A DNA stretch of 34,838 nt from the NCBI GenBank assembly GCA_022710935.1, contig JAKLFY010000068.1:1-34838 (forward strand). The letters are read 5' to 3'. Made by a program: the position numbers and the translations under genes. Source of the DNA: Verrucomicrobiota bacterium. Lineage in GTDB: Bacteria > Verrucomicrobiota > Verrucomicrobiia > Limisphaerales > J093. Shown here one piece after another: positions 23,281-31,708 of this stretch. The number at the start of each line of letters is the position of its first letter. The first letter of the stretch is position 1. The notes below the pieces were generated by a model. The model was not told where the DNA came from. It saw nothing but the letters and a program-made list of their open reading frames with translations, and did not search any database.

Positions 23281-26200
23281 CTATCGGGCGACGCGATAGA
23301 CTCGCATCATGCCCGTTGGCGCGATGGTGAGCGGGGAGTTGGCATCGGGCACCGGCTGCCACGCCGCGCCGGTGACGGCCGCCGCCTCCTGCAAGACGCC
23401 GCCCGACCACGTCAGCACGATGTTCGAGCCGTCGGCCTGGATGCTCAGAGTCGGCCGGGATGACGGCCTGGCGCCGACCGCGTAGTGAGTGAGGATCTGT
23501 TCGGGCGTCAGGACCTTGTCGTAGATGGCCGCCTCGTCGACGCTCCCCTCGAAGAAGTAATTGCCCGTGAGGCTCTCGGTGGCGCCGCCGCCAATCCGCA
23601 GAACGGCCATGTCGTTTGGCGCAAAGGCGCTGATGTTCGAGCCGACCTCGACCCCGTTGACGTAGAACCGTTTGACGGCGCCGTCGTAAGTGCCGACGAG
23701 GTGGGCCCAGGCGCCCATGCTGATCGCAGGCCCGGTCAGGCTATTCCAGCCCGTCGATGTGCCGGTCCAGAATTGCCACGTGTTGCCCGGTTCGGTGTAG
23801 AAGATGTAGCCGCGCTGCGGCCCGTCGGCGCGGGACGTCAGAGGCGAGCGATGACCGGTGCCGCCTGTAGCCATGGCCCAGACCTCGACCGAGAAGACCA
23901 GCGGGTTCAGTTCATAGGCGAAGGGGACGTCGACCTTTGTCTGGCTGCCCGCGAAGAACCGGGCCGCAGGGTCCGGGTCGCCGACCAGGGCGCCCGGATC
24001 GCCGAGGGCCACCCCGTTCAGGTAGGTGCCGTCGAATTCACCCGCGGCGTCCACGGCCACGTCGCCCGATGTCTCACCGAGCCGCCAGTAGGCGATCGGT
24101 TGGTCGGCCAGCACGGCATCGCTGTAGGCGATATTGGGGAGATCCAGCACAGTCAGAGTGGCGACGTCGCTGGTTGCCGTGCCGGAGAGGTTGCTGACCC
24201 GGACCCGATAGCTGCCCGAGTCGGCCACGGACACGGCGGTCAGCGACAAGGTGACCTCGGTCGCGCCCGGGATATCCACGTCGTTGCGCTGCCATTGGTA
24301 AGCGAGCGGAAGGCTGCCCGCAGCGCCCACCGTAAAGCTCACGTCCGCCCCCGGCAGAACGGCCCGCGACCTCGGGTGCTCTACGATGCTGGGCGGGGTG
24401 CTGGCGCCGAACGCCGCGCCATAGTGCAGCGCGATGCGATCGGCCGGCAGCGCCGTGGAATACACGGCCACTTCATCCACATCGCCGTAGAAGAAGAAAT
24501 TGCCGGCCGGACTGTCCGTGGCCCCGGCGCCGATGCGAAGCGGTCTGTCGGTGTTGGGGCCAAACGGAGTGGTGCTGGAACCGGCTTCAACGCCGTTCAC
24601 GTAAAAGCGTTTGGTGGTTCCATCGTAGGTGGCGACCAGGTAGGTCCATTCGTCGTAAACCACCGCCGGGCCCGCGATTCCGTTCCATCCCCCGACGGGC
24701 CCTTGACCGGTCCAGTGTTCCCAGATATCGGCGGGTGTCGCGTAGAAGATGTAGCCGCGCTCGGGCGAGCCGGCGCGGGAGGTCAGGGGCGAGCGGTAGA
24801 ATCCGGATCCGCCGCCGACCTTGGCCCAGCATTCGATCGTGTGCTGGGCGCCGTTGAGGGCGGCTGCATGCGGCACTTCGACCATGCCGGAAAAGCCATC
24901 GAAGCCCGCCGCGGTGTCGGCATCGTCCTTGAGTGCGCCGGGCTGTCCCTGGACGGCACCGTCCAGGTAGAGGCCGTCGTAACCGCCCGCGTAATCGAGC
25001 GCGATCGCGCTGCCGGTCTCGCCCAGACGCCAGTAGGCGGCCGGTCGGTCGGCCATCACAATGGCCGCGTAGGTGTTGGCCGGAGGCACGATGACAGTGA
25101 GCTGGGCAGCCGGGCTGATTGTCGTGCCGGCTTCCGAAGAGACCTTCACCAGATAGCTGCCCTGGTTGGCCACCTGGACGTTGGCGACCGCCAGCGTCCG
25201 GCCCGTTGCGCCCGGCAGGTCCGCCCCGTTGAACTGCCATTGGTAGGTGAGATTCGCACTCCCCTCGGCCTCGACCGCGAAGTTGGCCGTGCCGCCTTCG
25301 TAGACGGTGTGATCCGACGGCGCCGTGACGATGGTCGGAATGGTGATGTCGATCATCGTGAGTGTCGCCGGCGCGCTGGTGGCAGTCCCCGCGGCATTCG
25401 AAACGTCCACACTGTAATCCCCGGCGTCGGAAAGCTGGGCGCTCTCGATCGTGAACGTCGCACCGGTGGCGCCCGGAATGGCGACGCCGTCTCGCATCCA
25501 CTGATACTGGAATGGCAGCGAACCCAGGGCCGTGACGCTGAAGGTGACGCTCTGATCGAGGTATCGGGTCTCGCCTTGCGGGTCGGCCACAACCATCGGG
25601 TAAACAGGCACGGGCTCCTCGCCGCTCCCCGCCTTGTAATGGGCGTAGACGCGGTCGGCAGAAAGCACGGTCGCGTACACCGCCACTTCATCAACGTCGC
25701 CGTTGAAGAAGTAGTTGCCGGCGCCCTCGGTCGCGCCGCCGCCAATCCGCAGCGGGCGGGCCTCGTTCGGGCTGTAGAGGGGCGGGGTGAGCCGGGCGGC
25801 CGCGCCAACCAGTTCCCCGTTCACATAGAAAAGCTTGTTGGCGCCGTCGAACGTCCCGACCAGATGGGCGTAGGTGTTATAAATGAGCGGCGGGCCTCCA
25901 ACCACGTGCCATGGGCTCGCGTCACCCGTCCAAAACTCCCAGGTGTCCCCCGGCGTGGCGTAGAAGATGTAACCGCGCTCCGGCGTCCCGTCGCGCGCGC
26001 TCAGGGGCGAACGGTGGCCGCTGCCACCGACGACCTTGGCCCAGCACTCGACGGTGAAGACCTTGCCGTTGAGGCCCGCGTTGAACGGGATGTCGACCTT
26101 GTCGTCGGTCCCGTCAAAGCCCGCGGCGGTATCCGCATCGCCCGCGATGGCGCCCGCCTGGCCTCCAAAGGCGCCGTTCATGTAGGTGCCGTCCGCGGTG

Positions 26201-26394
26201 GCGCCCAGGCTGCCCAGATTGACCGCGGTGGGCGGAGTGGGAACCGCAGCCTCGTTGAGCCGCCAATAGCCGGCCGGATGATCCGCCTGCACTTCATCCA
26301 CGTAACCGGCCCGCCCCGGAATGACCGCAAGCTGGCAGACAACGGTGAGAGCCGCCGCCTGCATCAGACGAAACCGGATCAATGCACTTTTCAT
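23281..26394 (-). CDS. Large secreted LamG/Ig-like repeat protein with three near-identical LamG modules
   Basis: This 1037-residue protein has a signal peptide (about 1-30, LTVVCQLAVIPGRAG). Domain order is LamG 1 (about 31-255), Ig-like 1 and 2 (about 260-435), LamG 2 (about 440-650), Ig-like 3 (about 655-745), LamG 3 (about 750-975) and a short C-terminal segment ending MMRVYRVAR. That last piece resembles the C-terminal beta segment of many verrucomicrobial secreted proteins. The LamG modules share DHPAGYWRLNE/DRPAAYWRLGE/DQPIAYWRLGE starts, a common GYIFYATPGDTWEFWTG-like centre and YFFNGDVDEVAVY-like ends, so the gene grew by internal duplication. The start at 26394 (MKSALIRF) is chosen because a signal peptide follows at once. 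Ligand unknown. It lies beside a two-component system that may control it. Confidence 0.88.
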   Translation of the reverse strand: MKSALIRFRLMQAAALTVVCQLAVIPGRAGYVDEVQADHPAGYWRLNEAAVPTPPTAVNLGSLGATADGTYMNGAFGGQAGAIAGDADTAAGFDGTDDKVDIPFNAGLNGKVFTVECWAKVVGGSGHRSPLSARDGTPERGYIFYATPGDTWEFWTGDASPWHVVGGPPLIYNTYAHLVGTFDGANKLFYVNGELVGAAARLTPPLYSPNEARPLRIGGGATEGAGNYFFNGDVDEVAVYATVLSADRVYAHYKAGSGEEPVPVYPMVVADPQGETRYLDQSVTFSVTALGSLPFQYQWMRDGVAIPGATGATFTIESAQLSDAGDYSVDVSNAAGTATSAPATLTMIDITIPTIVTAPSDHTVYEGGTANFAVEAEGSANLTYQWQFNGADLPGATGRTLAVANVQVANQGSYLVKVSSEAGTTISPAAQLTVIVPPANTYAAIVMADRPAAYWRLGETGSAIALDYAGGYDGLYLDGAVQGQPGALKDDADTAAGFDGFSGMVEVPHAAALNGAQHTIECWAKVGGGSGFYRSPLTSRAGSPERGYIFYATPADIWEHWTGQGPVGGWNGIAGPAVVYDEWTYLVATYDGTTKRFYVNGVEAGSSTTPFGPNTDRPLRIGAGATDSPAGNFFFYGDVDEVAVYSTALPADRIALHYGAAFGASTPPSIVEHPRSRAVLPGADVSFTVGAAGSLPLAYQWQRNDVDIPGATEVTLSLTAVSVADSGSYRVRVSNLSGTATSDVATLTVLDLPNIAYSDAVLADQPIAYWRLGETSGDVAVDAAGEFDGTYLNGVALGDPGALVGDPDPAARFFAGSQTKVDVPFAYELNPLVFSVEVWAMATGGTGHRSPLTSRADGPQRGYIFYTEPGNTWQFWTGTSTGWNSLTGPAISMGAWAHLVGTYDGAVKRFYVNGVEVGSNISAFAPNDMAVLRIGGGATESLTGNYFFEGSVDEAAIYDKVLTPEQILTHYAVGARPSSRPTLSIQADGSNIVLTWSGGVLQEAAAVTGAAWQPVPDANSPLTIAPTGMMRVYRVAR

Positions 26395-26570
26395 GGGAAT
26401 GATGGGTGGTTGGATTGAGACGCCGGAAACAATGCCGCGAAGCGCAGAGAAGTGCAAGAAAAACCGACGGAAGAACGCGGCGCAAGAACGACGGACAAAC
26501 AGACTCCCGAGCTCATCGATGTCTGGGGCCGGTGCGGACGCGACCACTCAGCAGTGGCTTGCCAGATCTT

Positions 26571-26717
26571 GGGGTCATATCTTCACATTTGACAATTGCC
26601 TGCGTGCCGCGCCGATCCCGTCCCGCCAGGCCTTGCGCCGGGGGATCTCCGGGCGAATCGGCCTTCCTGCCGGACTGCCCCATGCTCGGCAAAATGTCAA
26701 TTATGAAGATGTGACCC
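26571..26717. repeat. MITE-like element with about 29-bp imperfect terminal inverted repeats
   Basis: The left end, 26572-26600, begins GGGTCATATCTTCA. The reverse complement of the right end, 26688-26717, begins GGGTCACATCTTCA. The two ends agree at about 24 of 29 aligned positions, with a one-base gap near TTGACA-TTGCC. About 87 bp lie between them with no open frame of note. Size and ends suggest a non-autonomous transposable element or a relic of a larger one. Confidence 0.65.
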
Positions 26718-26722
26718 TAAAC

Positions 26723-26763
26723 GGTGAAAATGCCAAACTGTAAGAAGGATGAGGTGAAAATGC
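26723..26763. repeat. 11-bp direct repeat GGTGAAAATGC, 30-bp period
   Basis: GGTGAAAATGC occurs at 26723-26733 and 26753-26763. The 30-bp spacing is close to three helical turns, so both lie on the same DNA face. It is upstream of the LamG/Ig gene and just past the regulator stop codon. Confidence 0.6.
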
Positions 26764-26788
26764 TCCAGGTTGCGTCTCCGGCACCGGC

Positions 26789-27442
26789 TCACACTGCCCC
26801 CGGACGTCCATAGACGCGCATCACGGCTTCGGTTCGACTGCGCACGTGGAGCTTCTCGTAAATGTGGTGCAGATGCGTTCGAACGGTCTCGACGCTGATG
26901 CCCAGGTGTGCCGCGATCTCCTTGTAGAGGTAACCCCTGGCCAGGCCCGCCACGATCTCCTTCTCGCGCGGCGAAAGTCCCGTCGCAGCCTCCGCGCCCG
27001 ACGCCGGTTGCTGGAACGTCTCGACCACGCGCCGGGCGATCTGCATCGACATGGGGGAACCGCCGCGGTGCAGTTCGACGATGGCTTCCAGCAGCTTGTC
27101 GGGCGGCGTCTGCTTGAGCAGATAGCCGCTGGCGCCGGCGGCCAGCGACTGGAAGATGCGGTCGTGGTCCTCGAACACCGTCAGCATCATGATGGCAAGC
27201 TTCGGCCGCAGCTTCCTCAACCGGCGGATGCACTCGATGCCCGACACCCCCGGAAGCTGGATGTCCATCAGAACCGTGTCCAGGTCCAGCCCCGGGATCT
27301 TGGCAAGCGCTTCCTCGCCCGTCCCGAAAGCGCCCACGCAGACGCAGGAGGGCGAATTGTCAATCAAGTGACGAAGCCCGGCCCGCACCGGCGGATCGTC
27401 CTCCACCAGCGCGACGCGGATTCGGTTCGCTGCGGCGGTCAT
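26789..27442 (-). CDS. NarL/FixJ-type response regulator
   Basis: This 217-residue DNA-binding regulator has a receiver domain (about 7-125) with the acidic pocket Glu14-Asp15-Asp16 (ALVEDDPPVR), the phospho-acceptor Asp60 in VLMDIQLPG, and switch residues in MMLTVF and LLKQTPPDK. The LuxR-type helix-turn-helix (about 148-212) reads LSPREKEIVAGLARGYLYKEIAAHLGISVETVRTHLHHIYEKL. The start at ATG 27442 (MTAAANRIRV) places the receiver at the usual distance; the open frame to 27664 runs over a hairpin and is unlikely to be coding. It lies 148 bp downstream of the histidine kinase gene on the same strand and is its likely partner. Confidence 0.92.
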   Translation of the reverse strand: MTAAANRIRVALVEDDPPVRAGLRHLIDNSPSCVCVGAFGTGEEALAKIPGLDLDTVLMDIQLPGVSGIECIRRLRKLRPKLAIMMLTVFEDHDRIFQSLAAGASGYLLKQTPPDKLLEAIVELHRGGSPMSMQIARRVVETFQQPASGAEAATGLSPREKEIVAGLARGYLYKEIAAHLGISVETVRTHLHHIYEKLHVRSRTEAVMRVYGRPGAV

Positions 27443-27547
27443 CAAGGAGCGGCATTCTGAGCGGGGGACTGCGTCGCGCGCAATCCCACAAACGTGCGAT
27501 CGGCATTCCCCCAATTCCCCGGCGTTTGCAGCGATGTCTGCCTTCGC

Positions 27548-27567
27548 GCCGCGTGAGGGCACGCGGC
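27548..27567. repeat. Single intergenic hairpin of the twin-hairpin family
   Basis: GCCGCGTG/CACGCGGC with loop AGGG. Its arms are identical to the first hairpin at 13536-13555 and only one loop base differs. No partner hairpin is found 28 bp to either side. It sits between the kinase and regulator genes. Confidence 0.8.
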
Positions 27568-27590
27568 CAACAGCATGAGACCGCGTGGGA

Positions 27591-30500
27591 TCAGCCCCGG
27601 CGAGACCTTGGTTCGAGGGGGACGCTGATGACAAGGCGCGTGCCCTGTCCTGGAGTCGATTCACACGTGAACTCGCCCCCGAGGTCGCGCACGCGCCGTT
27701 CCATGTTGCCCAAACCGTTTCCGCTCCCGCGTCGGCTCGCCGGTTCGAAGCCGCGCCCGTTGTCCTCGACGCGCAGCCCCACCCGCATTCCGTCGAGATC
27801 GAGCCGAACGGTCGCAGCGCTGGCCGCGGCGTACTTGACGAGGTTGGTCAACGCCTCCTTTAGCACCAGGAGCAGGTTGCGTCGGAAGGTGGCGGACACA
27901 TGGTGGCCGGCCACCTCCAACGGAAAATCGAGCTGTGCCTCGAGCCCGGCGCTCTCGAGTCGCGATGCCGCGTGCTGCCGCAGAAACGCCACCAGGTTGT
28001 CCAGCGTGTCGTGGCGGGGATTCGTGGCCCAGACCAGGTCACTCATGCGCGAGGTCGCCTCCCGCGCCGCCCGCGAGATGGCCTCGAGCGTCGCGCGCGT
28101 GCAGCCCGCGTCGGTCGCCTGCCCCTTGCCCACCTCGCCCAGGATGGCGATCTGCGTGAGGGTCGCACCCAGTTCGTCGTGCATGTCCGCGGCGATCCGG
28201 GCCTTTTCGTCCGCCAGGGCCCGCTGATGCGTGAGGGCCTGGAGACGGCGTTGAGCAACCGAGCGGCGCCACTGGAAGACCCCGGCGAACACCGCCACCA
28301 GCACGCCGGCCTCGATCTGAAAGGCCCGCGTCCGCCAGAAATAGGGCAGCACCCGGATCGGCATCGAGGTGATCTGCTCGTTCCACAATCCGTGGCGATT
28401 GCCGGCTTGCACCTCGAACGCGTAGGTTCCGGACGGGAGGTTCGCGTAGTAGGCCAGCGGCAAATCGTCCTCCAGCCAGTCCCGATCATGGCCCGCCAGC
28501 CGGTGCCGGAACCGGACGCGATCGGCGTCCAACAGGGTCTGCGCCGCGAAATAGACGGTCACCTGTCCGTCGGATCCCGGCCGCACCTCGCACCGTGTTC
28601 CGGTCGCGGTTGTGGCCACGGGCGCATTGCGCCGATTCGCCACCACGCGCTCGATCCCGACGGTCAGGGGCTTGACCTCCCGCTCGACGCGTTGCGGATC
28701 GAACGTCGCCAACCCGTTGCACGTCGCCACCCAAAGGTGGCCGTCGGGAGTCCTGGCCATGCTCGGGTAATGGAGGCTGGAACACTCCGGCGTCAACAGG
28801 CCGTCCCGAACTCCGAGCGTGAGGCTGCGCACCCGGCCCAGGCGCCCGGCGAAGCAGTCCTCGATCTCGCGCCGGGCGACCCGGTGAACACCGTGCTTGC
28901 CGCTGATCCAGAAATGGCCCAGGTCGTCTGGAATCAGGTCCAGCAGCGTGTCCTCGGGCAACCCGGCGCGCGCATCGAGACTTTGGAACTGCCCGTCACG
29001 ATGGCGAACCAAATGGCCCTCGGCCACAATCCAGAGCGCGCCGGAATCGTCGAGATGCACCGGCATGCAGCAGTTGGACGGCAACCCCTCCTTTGGCCCA
29101 AAGGCGTCCACGCGCCCCTGACCGACATGGAAAAGCCCGTGCGCCACTGACCCGACCCACATCGTTCCATCCCGGTCCTCGACCAATCCCGTGAGGAACA
29201 TGTTCGTCGGGAACTGCTGCCCGACGGCGTAGCGACCGCACGCGGGTTCCGGGCTGGCCGGTTGAGGCACCAGCACACCCCGGCTGTCAGTCGTCAAACG
29301 CTCCGGCCTGAGCCAGGTCAGCCCGTATTCGCAGGCGAGCCACAACGTGCCATCCCGCGCGAACCGCAGGCTGTTGGGATGCTTCCAGTCAAGTCCGAGC
29401 CCCACCGCCCTCCTCTTGGACGGTTCGGTGCCGGTCCAAAGAGCCGATGGACCCGTCTCGGCCGTGCTGTACCACGGCTCTCCTTGTCGGTCGCACGCCA
29501 TGGCTCTGAACCGACCGTTCGGTTCCTGTACGGCCCACTGGCCGTCGCGCCACCGATTCAGACCCTTCCCCGTGGCGACCCACAATCCGCCATCAGGGGT
29601 CGCGCAAACCGACCGCACCTCGTTGGCGCTGAGGCCGTCCTGCGTGGTGAACACCCGCACCAGGCGTTCTTGCACGAAATGCAGGCCGTCCTGCTCGGTC
29701 CCGACCCAGACGCCCCCCTCGCGGTTGGCGCACAGACAGGCGACTTCGTGATCGTCCGGGTGGTCGGCCACTTCGATGACTTCAAGCCTTTCCCCGCTCA
29801 GCCGCGCCCGCCCAAAGGTGACCCCCAGCCAGGTCTGGGCGCCCGCAGGACCATTCCAGCGCGAGAGGAACGGACGTCCCCAACGCGCGTCCCAGTACCA
29901 GTGGAAGGTGGGCCGGCCTTCGCCGAGGCGGACCTCGACCCACCGGTTGGTTCTCGGGTGGCCGCGCTCCCAAATGCGCACCGCCGCCTCGCCCAGAAGC
30001 GCGCCGCCGCCCAGACGCACCGCCGCGGTCGCGTAGTCCACCGTTCCCACGACCGCGGTGGCGGCGGAACGCCCGTCCCAGAAGTGGATTTGCTGGGGCT
30101 GCTCCGTCGCCAGCCAGACGCCGTTGGCGACCGCCACCACTTGCCGCGGATGGCCCGGCACGACCGTTTCCCCGCTTGTGATTCCCGATTCGGGATGATA
30201 CCGCCGCAGCCAGCACGGACCGGGCGGTCCCTCGGTCTTGAATCCGGCGAGCCACAGCCAGCCACCCCCCGCGGGCATCGCCTGAAGCACGTACCGCTGC
30301 GGCAGACCGTTGGTGAAGGCCACGCACTGGCCGTCGCGAATCCGCAGCAAACCGCCTCGAATCCCGGCCCAAATGGCCTGGTCCGCGTCCTCGGCAAGGC
30401 TGCAGACCCTGTGCCCGATCGCCTCGAGCACCGGCGTGTTCTGCTTGGTAAACCCCAGAAACTGACGCCCATCGAACCGCGCCAGACCTTCATCCGTCCC

Positions 30501-31580
30501 CACCCACAGAAGTCCGTTTCGCGCCTGCAGGACGGCCGTCACCACGTTTCCCGGCAAGCCATCCTCGGTAGTGAACCGCCGATGCGACCAGGTCTGCGCC
30601 GACGGGCTGACCAGGTTCGTACACGCTTCCATGGTCATGGGCCGCTGTGTGGCCGCCAAGCGCGCGCGGGTGTTTCGGGCGGGCCGCCGGGGGACACCCG
30701 ATCCGTGCAGGGCGCGGACCTCGTCATCCGTCAGCACACGGTCGAACGCGCAGAGATCCCGCACGACGCCGTGGAAGGCGCACTCCCCACCGCCGGGCGA
30801 GTTGCCCACGGTCAGCCAGCGGCTCTGCCCCGGCCACGGATGCGCCAGCCGCCCGTCGAACTGCCGCACCCCATCGACCCACACCAGGCTCGTGCCATCC
30901 ATCTGCCGTGCCAGTGCCACATGGTTCCATTGTTCGGGAGTCAGGCGTGCGCGCTCGGCGGCGTTGGTTTGGTCCCACGCCAGGGGGCCGATGAGGAAGT
31001 CGAATCCTCCGCGACCCGCCTGGAAATACCACTCGATGTCGCCGGCTTCCTGGCCGATGAGCCACTCCCAGCCGAGCGGGCGCGCCGCGCGGCAGCGGAC
31101 CCAGAACGACAGGGTGAACACCTCGTTGGTGAGGGCCGGCTGCAATTGCACCCAACCCGTTTCCCGGCCCAATTCCGTCGCGTCGTCCGCGCCCGGCTCG
31201 ACCGGCGGCACCACCCCCATCACCACGCCTTCCTGGCCGCTGATCTCGTCGCGCGTGTCAAAGAGATTCGGCCACCAGCGGATCAGCCCATTGGTGACAG
31301 CGAGAGCCATGGACGGATCGAGTCGCGGGGCCGGTTGTTCGCTTCGAGTACTGAACGCGGGGCTTCCAGCCTCGAACGTCCTGCCCAATTCGTTCGACGT
31401 TGAACGATGGACGTTGGACGTTGCGCGTTCCTCCTGACCCCAGGCCAGAACACCCAACAAGAGCGCCAGAACCGCGCTGATCCCCCTCGACCACCCCAAC
31501 GGCCCGCTCCGCCTGAACCCGGTAGCCGTGGACGTCAGTCCGCGCCAGCTCGCTCCGCCAAAGGACGACATCAGCGCCAT
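27591..31580 (-). CDS. Sensor histidine kinase with LamG, two-component propeller and Y_Y_Y domains
   Basis: This protein has about 1329 residues from ATG 31580 (or 31571). A signal anchor is at about 32-47 (GISAVLALLLGVLAWG). A LamG/concanavalin-like domain spans about 93-290. A large two-component-regulator propeller (about 325-1000) has repeats such as TEDGLPGNVVTAVLQARNGLLWVGTDEGLARFDG. A Y_Y_Y domain (about 1005-1075) ends NLPSGTYAFEVQAGN. A membrane helix is at about 1085-1103. The HisKA_3 helix has ADMHDELGATLTQI with phospho-acceptor His1134, and the HATPase has an N-box EALTNLVKYA, EDNGRGFEP and GNGLGNMERR. It would sense an extracellular, perhaps glycan-derived, ligand and phosphorylate the NarL-type regulator. 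Unlike Bacteroides hybrid systems it has no fused receiver or AraC domain. Residues 51-64 come from a 7-base repeat. Confidence 0.9.
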   Translation of the reverse strand: MALMSSFGGASWRGLTSTATGFRRSGPLGWSRGISAVLALLLGVLAWGQEERATSNVHRSTSNELGRTFEAGSPAFSTRSEQPAPRLDPSMALAVTNGLIRWWPNLFDTRDEISGQEGVVMGVVPPVEPGADDATELGRETGWVQLQPALTNEVFTLSFWVRCRAARPLGWEWLIGQEAGDIEWYFQAGRGGFDFLIGPLAWDQTNAAERARLTPEQWNHVALARQMDGTSLVWVDGVRQFDGRLAHPWPGQSRWLTVGNSPGGGECAFHGVVRDLCAFDRVLTDDEVRALHGSGVPRRPARNTRARLAATQRPMTMEACTNLVSPSAQTWSHRRFTTEDGLPGNVVTAVLQARNGLLWVGTDEGLARFDGRQFLGFTKQNTPVLEAIGHRVCSLAEDADQAIWAGIRGGLLRIRDGQCVAFTNGLPQRYVLQAMPAGGGWLWLAGFKTEGPPGPCWLRRYHPESGITSGETVVPGHPRQVVAVANGVWLATEQPQQIHFWDGRSAATAVVGTVDYATAAVRLGGGALLGEAAVRIWERGHPRTNRWVEVRLGEGRPTFHWYWDARWGRPFLSRWNGPAGAQTWLGVTFGRARLSGERLEVIEVADHPDDHEVACLCANREGGVWVGTEQDGLHFVQERLVRVFTTQDGLSANEVRSVCATPDGGLWVATGKGLNRWRDGQWAVQEPNGRFRAMACDRQGEPWYSTAETGPSALWTGTEPSKRRAVGLGLDWKHPNSLRFARDGTLWLACEYGLTWLRPERLTTDSRGVLVPQPASPEPACGRYAVGQQFPTNMFLTGLVEDRDGTMWVGSVAHGLFHVGQGRVDAFGPKEGLPSNCCMPVHLDDSGALWIVAEGHLVRHRDGQFQSLDARAGLPEDTLLDLIPDDLGHFWISGKHGVHRVARREIEDCFAGRLGRVRSLTLGVRDGLLTPECSSLHYPSMARTPDGHLWVATCNGLATFDPQRVEREVKPLTVGIERVVANRRNAPVATTATGTRCEVRPGSDGQVTVYFAAQTLLDADRVRFRHRLAGHDRDWLEDDLPLAYYANLPSGTYAFEVQAGNRHGLWNEQITSMPIRVLPYFWRTRAFQIEAGVLVAVFAGVFQWRRSVAQRRLQALTHQRALADEKARIAADMHDELGATLTQIAILGEVGKGQATDAGCTRATLEAISRAAREATSRMSDLVWATNPRHDTLDNLVAFLRQHAASRLESAGLEAQLDFPLEVAGHHVSATFRRNLLLVLKEALTNLVKYAAASAATVRLDLDGMRVGLRVEDNGRGFEPASRRGSGNGLGNMERRVRDLGGEFTCESTPGQGTRLVISVPLEPRSRRG
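31389..31430. repeat. Degenerate heptanucleotide repeat inside the kinase gene
   Basis: Six consecutive 7-base units are read on the plus strand: TTCGTTC, GACGTTG, AACGATG, GACGTTG, GACGTTG and CGCGTTC. On the minus strand they encode kinase residues 51-64 (ATSNVHRSTSNE region), between the signal anchor and the LamG domain. Confidence 0.75.
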
Positions 31581-31657
31581 CTCACGACGGCGGCTACGGG
31601 GTGCGTGTTCAAAAGGCAGTTCAGGAGGGAACAGGCCGCTTCCCGCGAACCTCGGAG

Positions 31658-31708
31658 GGGCGACGTCTCCGTCGCCCACCGCACCGGCTTGCGACGAGGA
31701 CGTCGCAA
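31658..31708. repeat. Twin-hairpin intergenic repeat, copy 4 (short spacing)
   Basis: The first hairpin is at 31658-31677, GGGCGACG/CGTCGCCC with loop TCTC; its arms are the same as 3505-3524. The second is at 31689-31708, TTGCGACG/CGTCGCAA with loop AGGA. The gap here is 11 bp rather than 27-29. Confidence 0.85.

Larger units (their letters stand above)
26395..26788. other. Intergenic region between LamG/Ig gene and response regulator
   Basis: This is about 390 bases with no supported gene. It holds a MITE-like inverted repeat (26571-26717) and an 11-bp direct repeat (26723 and 26753), listed separately. The promoter of the minus-strand LamG/Ig gene must lie here. Confidence 0.5.

Noticed and set aside
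23485-26418. A 977-codon plus-strand open frame opposite the LamG/Ig gene
   Set aside because: It is antisense to a protein with clear signal peptide, LamG and Ig-like domains. Its translation is rich in Arg, Gly, Val and His without domains, as expected for a high-GC shadow frame.
29262-31403. A 713-codon plus-strand frame opposite the histidine kinase
   Set aside because: It is antisense to propeller repeats, is rich in Pro, Arg and His, and shows no family match.
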